Shown in pieces: positions 56,011 through 64,000 of a stretch of DNA of 64,000 nt. The position numbers and the translations under genes were made by a program. Numbering within the stretch: the first letter of the stretch is position 1; every line of letters starts with the position of its first letter. Origin of the DNA: Candidatus Nosocomiicoccus stercorigallinarum (GTDB lineage: Bacteria > Bacillota > Bacilli > Staphylococcales > Salinicoccaceae); the NCBI GenBank assembly GCA_019119225.1, contig DWXM01000088.1, forward strand, positions 1 to 64,000, in the 5' to 3' direction. Below the pieces are notes generated by a model, which worked only from the letters and a program-made list of their open reading frames with translations, ran no database searches and was not told the origin of the DNA.

Positions 56011-57129
56011 ATGGATAGTTTATATATACACATCCCATTTTGTAATAGAATTTGTGCATATTGTGATTTTAATAAGTTTTTAATTAAAAATCAGCCAGTG
56101 GATGAATATGTTGATATGCTCATTAAAGAATTGAGTTTTCTAGAAGAGAAAAACTTAAAAACAATATATGTCGGTGGAGGAACACCAACAGCATTAAACA
56201 TGAATCAGCTTGAAAAGTTATTAAAATATATAAAAGAAAATTTTAACGTGAGTGATGAATACACGTTTGAAGCAAATCCTGACGAACTTACTACAGAAAA
56301 GATCAGCCTTTTAAAAGATTATGGTGTGAATAGAGTGTCTTTAGGTGTACAGACATTTAATAACAAGTTACTCGAGGTACTTGGTAGAACTCATAATTTC
56401 GATGATATTTATACATCGATTAATCATATGGAAAAGATCGGGCTTAATAACTATTCAATCGATTTAATGTACAATTTACCCGGTGAAGAGATGTCAGATA
56501 TTGAAGATTCTCTTAAAAATATTCAAATATTAAAGCCAAAACATATTTCATGGTACTCATTAATTATTGAAAAACACACAATTTTTTATAACAAGATTAA
56601 ATCTGGTCAATTAAATATCGCAAGTAGTGAAGTCGAAGGTGAAAGATATCAACGAGTCATGCAAGGTTTAAAAGATATTGGATATCACCAATATGAAATA
56701 TCAAACTTTTCATCAAAACCTGAATTTGAATCATCACATAATAAAACGTATTGGAAAAATAATGAATACTACGGTGCAGGTGCAGGTAGTCATGGTTATG
56801 TGAACGGTCAAAGATACTTTAATGTTAAACCTGTACCGCATTACATCGACCGAATGAAAGAGGATACGAACGCAATTAAAGATATCCATACATTAAGTAA
56901 AAAAGAAATGTATGAAGAAGAGATGTTTTTAAACTTAAGGTTAAATAAAGGACTACGAATTAATCAATTTAAAGAAAAATATGGTGTTAGTTTGTTTGAC
57001 ATTTATAAAAATGTGATAGATAAACATGTAACGTCAAATAATCTTGAAATAAATAACGGCTATTTAAGACTCACAGAGCAAGGTAAAATGGTTGGGAATG
57101 ATGTATTCATCGACTTTTTAATTGATTAA
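56011..57129 (+). CDS. hemW: Radical SAM protein HemW
   Basis: LYIHIPFCNRICAYCDFNK, VGGGTPTAL; ATG 56011 downstream of terminator. Confidence 0.95.
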   Translation: MDSLYIHIPFCNRICAYCDFNKFLIKNQPVDEYVDMLIKELSFLEEKNLKTIYVGGGTPTALNMNQLEKLLKYIKENFNVSDEYTFEANPDELTTEKISLLKDYGVNRVSLGVQTFNNKLLEVLGRTHNFDDIYTSINHMEKIGLNNYSIDLMYNLPGEEMSDIEDSLKNIQILKPKHISWYSLIIEKHTIFYNKIKSGQLNIASSEVEGERYQRVMQGLKDIGYHQYEISNFSSKPEFESSHNKTYWKNNEYYGAGAGSHGYVNGQRYFNVKPVPHYIDRMKEDTNAIKDIHTLSKKEMYEEEMFLNLRLNKGLRINQFKEKYGVSLFDIYKNVIDKHVTSNNLEINNGYLRLTEQGKMVGNDVFIDFLID

Positions 57130-57138
57130 AGTTTAAGT

Positions 57139-57155
57139 CTTGACATTCTTTGACC
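57139..57155 (-). promoter_or_regulatory. CtsR-like heptad repeat overlapping the hrcA -35 element
   Basis: Minus strand GGTCAAA-gaa-TGTCAAG vs CtsR consensus RGTCAAA-NAN-RGTCAAA. Confidence 0.65.
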
Positions 57156-57168
57156 TATGTTTTACCAT
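57140..57168 (+). promoter_or_regulatory. Sigma-A promoter of hrcA operon
   Basis: TTGACA (57140-57145) - 17 nt - TACCAT (57163-57168). Confidence 0.65.
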
Positions 57169-57172
57169 AGAG

Positions 57173-57199
57173 TTAGCACTGATTGATGACGAGTGCTAA
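57173..57199. promoter_or_regulatory. CIRCE element (HrcA operator)
   Basis: TTAGCACTgattgatgacGAGTGCTAA. Confidence 0.95.
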
Positions 57200-57211
57200 C
57201 GAGGTGAAAGG

Positions 57212-58177
57212 ATGCTTACAGATAGACAAGAAATCATTCTTCATTTTATTGTAGATGATTTTTTAAATGTGAGTATGCCGATTAGTTCGAAACGATTGCT
57301 AGAAAAATATCCACTAGATGTTTCAAGCGCGACAGTGCGTAATGAAATGGCAGAACTTGAAGATCTCGGGTATCTTTCTAAAGCACATACTTCATCAGGA
57401 CGGATACCATCAAGGAAAGGTCTTAGAAAATATATTAATAATATTAGTAAAGAAATTGAAAATGTGCCTTCACAGTTTGATTTTGACATTAACTTTGATG
57501 ATTCAAACTTAAATCGTTTAGGACAAGGTATTGCTCAAACACTTAGCAATAAAACACAGCATTTAACTTACGTTACACTAACAGACGAAAAAGAAGTAGT
57601 TAAAGGTGTTTACCTTACATCGATTTCAGACACACTTGTGTTGCTAGTCATCGTTTTTGATAGTGAAGCAGTTAAACAAGTGACGATTGAAAAGTCTAAA
57701 GATATTACTCAAAATGATTTAGAAGAGTTAACAAGAGAGTTAAATTTCTTGCTTGTGGATGCTTCAATCAATGAGTCAGTCAATATAATGACTCACTTAG
57801 GTGATAAAAGACCAGAGGTGCGGTCATTCATTCAAATGCTGTCTCATCATATGAATGAGTTAAATAATGAAAACTCTGTTTCATTTTATTCAGGTCTCGG
57901 ATTTTTACTTAGAGATTTTGAACGAGACGTTGAAACATTAACTCAATTATATAACGATATTGAAAATAATAGGTTACCAATTTTAACGAATAAGAATAAT
58001 GGTATAGAAGTTAAATTTGGTGAAGAAATTGATACGAATTATGAGTTATTATCTATTATTTCATCTAACTCTACACACAATGATGTGACTCTAAATCTAA
58101 TGATTATCGGCTCAGAATTTATGGGGTATCAAAAAATAATCTCGCTACTACATGCATTTAATCAAAAGGAGAGTTAG
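57212..58177 (+). CDS. hrcA: Heat-inducible transcription repressor HrcA
   Basis: MLTDRQEIILHFIVDDFL...SSATVRNEMAELEDLGYL. Confidence 0.97.
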   Translation: MLTDRQEIILHFIVDDFLNVSMPISSKRLLEKYPLDVSSATVRNEMAELEDLGYLSKAHTSSGRIPSRKGLRKYINNISKEIENVPSQFDFDINFDDSNLNRLGQGIAQTLSNKTQHLTYVTLTDEKEVVKGVYLTSISDTLVLLVIVFDSEAVKQVTIEKSKDITQNDLEELTRELNFLLVDASINESVNIMTHLGDKRPEVRSFIQMLSHHMNELNNENSVSFYSGLGFLLRDFERDVETLTQLYNDIENNRLPILTNKNNGIEVKFGEEIDTNYELLSIISSNSTHNDVTLNLMIIGSEFMGYQKIISLLHAFNQKES

Positions 58178-58180
58178 TGC

Positions 58181-58756
58181 GTGGAAAAGAAGAATGAAAC
58201 TATAAACGAAGAAGAATTAAAAGAAACTGAAGAAGAGATGAAAGAGGAAGACACTCTTTCTGATGAAACAATTGAAGATTCAAACTCTGAGGAAGTTGAA
58301 GAAGAAAAAGATCCAGTTGAATTACTGGAAGAAAAGCTTGAAAAAGAAGAGAACAAGTATTTAAAACTTTACGCAGAATTTGAAAACTATAAAAGACGTT
58401 CGAGAGAAGAAGCAGAAAGAACTAATAAGTACAAAAATCAAAGCTTAGCGACAGACTTACTTTCTGTTTTAGATAATTTAGAACGTGCACTTCAAGAAAC
58501 AGGTGACTCTGAATCATTTGAATCCCTTCATAAAGGTGTAGAAATGGTTTATAAAGATTTCCTTAATAAACTTGAAGCTAATGGCATTACTCAGATTCAA
58601 GCACTTGATGAACAGTTCGACCCGAATTATCATCAAGCAGTAATGGCTGAGTCAAAAGACGGTGTTGAAGCTGGAATTGTAATTGAAGAATTACAAAAAG
58701 GATATTTACTTAAAGACCGTGTGATTCGACCAAGCATGGTTAAAGTAAGTGAATAG
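58181..58756 (+). CDS. grpE: Nucleotide exchange factor GrpE
   Basis: FENYKRRSREEAERTNKYKNQSLATDLLSVLDNLERAL. Confidence 0.97.
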   Translation: MEKKNETINEEELKETEEEMKEEDTLSDETIEDSNSEEVEEEKDPVELLEEKLEKEENKYLKLYAEFENYKRRSREEAERTNKYKNQSLATDLLSVLDNLERALQETGDSESFESLHKGVEMVYKDFLNKLEANGITQIQALDEQFDPNYHQAVMAESKDGVEAGIVIEELQKGYLLKDRVIRPSMVKVSE

Positions 58757-58799
58757 TTTTAACAGATATAATATAGATATTTTAATGGAGGAATTTTAA

Positions 58800-60620
<1,821 letters not shown>

Positions 60621-60629
60621 TATAAATAG

Positions 60630-60671
60630 ACACAAAGTCAAAGCCAATGCATTTGGCTTTGACTTTTTTAA
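60630..60671 (+). terminator. Hairpin terminator between dnaK and dnaJ
   Basis: AAAGTCAAAGCCAAatgcaTTTGGCTTTGACTTTTTT. Confidence 0.85.
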
Positions 60672-60702
60672 ATGGTAATATTTGTATGTTGGAGGAGAAA
60701 AA

Positions 60703-61839
60703 GTGGCTAATAAAAGAGATTATTATGAAATACTAGGTGTTAATAAAGACGCAACGAAAGATGAAATTAAACGTGCGTATCGTAAGCTTTCTAAAAAATA
60801 TCACCCAGATATCAATAAAGAAGAGGGTGCAGATGAAAAATTTAAGGAAGTAACAGAAGCTTATGACGTACTATATGATGACGAAAAACGTCGTCAATAC
60901 GACCAGTTTGGTCACAGTGCATTTGATGGTACTGGTGGCTTTGGTGGCGGAGGATTTAGTGATTTCGGTGGCAGTGGCTTCGGAGGATTTGAAGACATAT
61001 TCTCTAGCTTTTTCGGTGGTGGCCGTCGTCAAGATCCAAATGCGCCGCGTCAAGGTGATGATTTACAATACACAATGACAATAGACTTCAGAGAAGCTGT
61101 CTTTGGTGGTAAGAAAACTGTAACAATCACTAAAGAAGTTGAATGTGATGTTTGTCATGGAAATGGTGCTAAACCAGGAACTTCTAAAAAGACTTGTTCA
61201 ACATGTTCAGGAACTGGTCATGTAAACGTTGAACAAAACACACCATTTGGAAAGATTAGAACACAGCGTACATGCCCAACATGTGGTGGTACAGGACAAG
61301 AAATCGAACAACCTTGTGACAAATGTCACGGTAAAGGGACAGTTCAAAAAGATGTGGAAATCGAGGTTACAATTCCAGAAGGTATAGATAACGGGCAACA
61401 AGTACGTATTCAAGGATACGGTGAACCTGGATATAATGGTGGACCAGCGGGAGATCTTTACATTGTATTTAGAGTAAAACCTGATCATGCATTCATTAGA
61501 GATGGTGATGATATTCACTATGAACTATCAATCACATTCTCTCAAGCAGCTTTAGGTGATAAAATTCAAGTACCAACGTTACATGGCGATGTTGAGCTTG
61601 ATATTAAAGCAGGCACACAATCTGGACGCAAATTACGTCTAAGAGAAAAAGGTGTAAAAAACGTCAATGGATTTGGTTATGGTGATCAAATCGTTACAAT
61701 ACGCGTTGAAACACCATCTAAACTTTCAGATGAAGAAAGAGAATTATTTGAAAGACTTGCTGAATTAAACGGAAATAAAGTAAGAGGATCTAATGAGTCA
61801 TTTACTGATAAGGCACGTAGATTCTTTAAAGGAGACTAA
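60703..61839 (+). CDS. dnaJ: Molecular chaperone DnaJ
   Basis: [31 protein letters not shown]; four CxxCxGxG-type zinc repeats; GTG 60703 after GGAGGAG. Confidence 0.98.
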   Translation: MANKRDYYEILGVNKDATKDEIKRAYRKLSKKYHPDINKEEGADEKFKEVTEAYDVLYDDEKRRQYDQFGHSAFDGTGGFGGGGFSDFGGSGFGGFEDIFSSFFGGGRRQDPNAPRQGDDLQYTMTIDFREAVFGGKKTVTITKEVECDVCHGNGAKPGTSKKTCSTCSGTGHVNVEQNTPFGKIRTQRTCPTCGGTGQEIEQPCDKCHGKGTVQKDVEIEVTIPEGIDNGQQVRIQGYGEPGYNGGPAGDLYIVFRVKPDHAFIRDGDDIHYELSITFSQAALGDKIQVPTLHGDVELDIKAGTQSGRKLRLREKGVKNVNGFGYGDQIVTIRVETPSKLSDEERELFERLAELNGNKVRGSNESFTDKARRFFKGD

Positions 61840-61841
61840 TC

Positions 61842-62777
61842 ATGAATTGGACGAAGATATCGATATTTTCAAGTATTGAAAACGAGGATATTTTATCATT
61901 CTTTTTAACAGAAATATCTAATGGAATTTCTGTCGATTATTCAATAGAAATAATGAAAGATGGTATCGATGACTTTCATGAAAAATTTCGTTTAAATCCG
62001 GATGATTATCCTGAAACTGATATAAGAATTTCAGTTTATTACGATGAGACTGAAGACGTTGATAGTAAAGTTAAAGAAATTAATGAATTTTTAAACTCTA
62101 ACGATGAATTAATGAATCGCGATAGTATTGAGGTTAAAATTGACACAGTTGAAGAAAGCGACTGGGAAAACGAATGGAAAAAGTATTTCCATAGTTTTAG
62201 AGTGTCAGATCAATTTGTCATTGTTCCTTCATGGGAAATAGAAGGCTATGAGTTCAACGATTCTGACAAGGTAATTCGCTTAGATCCAGGGATGGCGTTT
62301 GGTACTGGAGACCATCCGACGACTTCAATGTGTTTAAAGTTTATTGAACGAATTATTACACCAAAACAAAAGATTATAGATGTTGGAACAGGCTCTGGAA
62401 TTTTAACAATTGGCGCATATTTAATGGGTGCAAGAGATTTAACGGCTACTGATATCGACGCGTTGTCATTAAAAGTTGCGAAAGAAAATTTTGAATTAAA
62501 CGACACGAAAGATGTTGATTTAAGAAAAGCAGATTTATTAAAAAATGAAGATAATAACTATGACGTCGTAATTGCAAATATCCTTGCGCATGTAATTGAA
62601 GAAATGATTGATGATTCTTATAGAGTATTAAATAACGGTGGATATTTTATTGCGAGTGGTATAATAGTAGAGAAGAAGGATTCAATCATTAGTCAGCTTA
62701 AACACGCAGGTTTTAACGTATTAGAAGTATTAGAAGACGATGGCTGGGTCAGTATACTTTCTAAAAAGGATAATTAA
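61842..62777 (+). CDS. prmA: Ribosomal protein L11 methyltransferase
   Basis: DPGMAFGTGDHPTTSMCL, DVGTGSGILTIGA, VIANILAHVI. Confidence 0.97.
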   Translation: MNWTKISIFSSIENEDILSFFLTEISNGISVDYSIEIMKDGIDDFHEKFRLNPDDYPETDIRISVYYDETEDVDSKVKEINEFLNSNDELMNRDSIEVKIDTVEESDWENEWKKYFHSFRVSDQFVIVPSWEIEGYEFNDSDKVIRLDPGMAFGTGDHPTTSMCLKFIERIITPKQKIIDVGTGSGILTIGAYLMGARDLTATDIDALSLKVAKENFELNDTKDVDLRKADLLKNEDNNYDVVIANILAHVIEEMIDDSYRVLNNGGYFIASGIIVEKKDSIISQLKHAGFNVLEVLEDDGWVSILSKKDN

Positions 62778-62778
62778 A

Positions 62779-63492
62779 ATGCAAAGATATTTTATAGATC
62801 AAGTACTACACATCAACGAAATATATAGCGATTTAAACATAGACACGCATCACATTTTTAATGTGATGCGTATGTCTGTTGGTGACAAAATAGAAATTGT
62901 CGATAAAGAGAAATATGTATTCATTGGATTAATCGATAATAAAGAACCGTTTACGTTAAAAGTTGTCGAACAGTTAAATACAAGTCAATCCAATGTTGAC
63001 GTTACTGTATTTACGCCATTTTTAAAAGGTGATAAGCTCGACTTTATGCTTCAAAAATGTACAGAACTTGGAGCAAGTCGTTTTATCTTTTATGATGGTC
63101 AGCGTTCGATTGTTAAACTTAATGATAAGAAAAAAGAAAAGCGTAAAACACGTTATGAAAAAATCGTAAAAGAAGCGAGCGAGCAATCTAAACGTACAGA
63201 GATTCCACCGATTATATTTGAAAATAGTTTGAAACAAATTGATTTTAAATTATATGACGCGGTATATATTGCTTACGAAAATCTTTCTGGAAATTTAAGT
63301 AAAAAGTTCATAGATTATTTACATACAGACAATCAAAAAATTGCGATTATATTTGGACCAGAAGGTGGACTCACTGAAGATGAAGTAAATTCACATAAAG
63401 AATTTACAACAGTTCAATTAGGCAGTAGAATATTACGTGCTGAGACAGCACCACTTTATATGCTTTCAATTATAGATAGTTTCTATAATTAA
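62779..63492 (+). CDS. rsmE: 16S rRNA m3U1498 methyltransferase RsmE
   Basis: MQRYFIDQ...HHIFNVMRMSVGD, IIFGPEGGLTEDEV, LGSRILRAETAPL. Confidence 0.96.
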   Translation: MQRYFIDQVLHINEIYSDLNIDTHHIFNVMRMSVGDKIEIVDKEKYVFIGLIDNKEPFTLKVVEQLNTSQSNVDVTVFTPFLKGDKLDFMLQKCTELGASRFIFYDGQRSIVKLNDKKKEKRKTRYEKIVKEASEQSKRTEIPPIIFENSLKQIDFKLYDAVYIAYENLSGNLSKKFIDYLHTDNQKIAIIFGPEGGLTEDEVNSHKEFTTVQLGSRILRAETAPLYMLSIIDSFYN

Positions 63493-63565
63493 GTATAATT
63501 GAAGCTTAAAATTCAGTATGATAGACTTTACTGAAGATTATTTGTAAAAGAAAGATTTGATATAG

Positions 63566-64000
63566 ATGGAAAAAACAGTTGCTTTTTCTACCCTTGGGTG
63601 TAAAGTAAATCATTATGAAACTGAAGCAATGTGGCAAATTTTTAAAGATGCCGGCTATTCACGTGTTGACTTTGAAGATAATGCAGATGTCTTTGTTGTC
63701 AACACATGTACAGTTACAAATACTGGTGACAAAAAATCAAGACAAGTGATTAGACGTGCAATTCGTCAAAATCCAGACGCTGTCATTGCAGTCTCAGGGT
63801 GCTATGCACAAACTGCACCAAAAGAAATCGAAGCGATTCCTGGAGTAGACGTAATTATCGGAACAGAAAATAGAGATAAGTTAATCGACTATGTTGAACA
63901 ATACCATGAAGAAAGACAACCGATTAACCAAGTTCAAAACATTATGAAAAAACGTACGTTTGAAGAAATGGATGTACCGTATTTCACAGACCGAACACGT
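63566..64000 (+). CDS. mtaB: tRNA t6A37 methylthiotransferase MtaB, N-terminal part, truncated at window end
   Basis: MEKTVAFSTLGCKVNHYETEAMW, VNTCTVTNTGDKKSRQVIRR, SGCYAQTAPKEIEAIPGV; open to base 64000. Confidence 0.93.
   Translation, partial: MEKTVAFSTLGCKVNHYETEAMWQIFKDAGYSRVDFEDNADVFVVNTCTVTNTGDKKSRQVIRRAIRQNPDAVIAVSGCYAQTAPKEIEAIPGVDVIIGTENRDKLIDYVEQYHEERQPINQVQNIMKKRTFEEMDVPYFTDRTR

Noticed and set aside
58174-58356. Ser/Phe-rich 60-aa antisense ORF (FSSFSSFSSSNSTGSFSS...)
   Set aside because: Mirror image of the Glu-rich GrpE N-terminus; low-complexity artefact.

Overview
This is a low-GC Firmicutes chromosomal window. Gene content and order look like Staphylococcaceae; a non-Staphylococcus genus such as the Jeotgalicoccus/Nosocomiicoccus/Salinicoccus group is my inference. 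It is mostly a conserved housekeeping backbone: mreCD-rplU-prp-rpmA-obgE-ruvAB-queA-tgt-yajC-secDF-recJ-apt-rel-dtd-lytH-hisS-aspS; rarA-cymR; iscS-mnmA-TPR-recD2-alaS-ireB-ruvX-mltG-greA-mtnN; yqeG-yqeH-aroE-yhbY-nadD-yqeK-rsfS; comEA-EB-EC; holA/rpsT-lepA-hemW-hrcA-grpE-dnaK-dnaJ-prmA-rsmE-mtaB. I saw no prophage, IS element, CRISPR array, rRNA or tRNA. The most interesting material lies between or inserted into that backbone. (1) A ba3-type oxidase operon sits divergent from a Bacillus-type Fnr regulator with a C-terminal C-x2-C-x4-C motif, with two identical Fnr-like palindromes between them. (2) An orphan structured sRNA candidate at about 2391-2540 has a good sigma-A promoter, a strong terminator and mutually exclusive hairpins. 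(3) The T-box before hisS-aspS reads as tRNA-Asp-specific rather than tRNA-His-specific. (4) A UbiB kinase / mini membrane protein / LLM oxidoreductase block is inserted between cymR and iscS. (5) Several small ORFs are missing from the supplied track. No clearly unprecedented multi-gene system is evident; the Fnr/oxidase module and the sRNA are the best leads.
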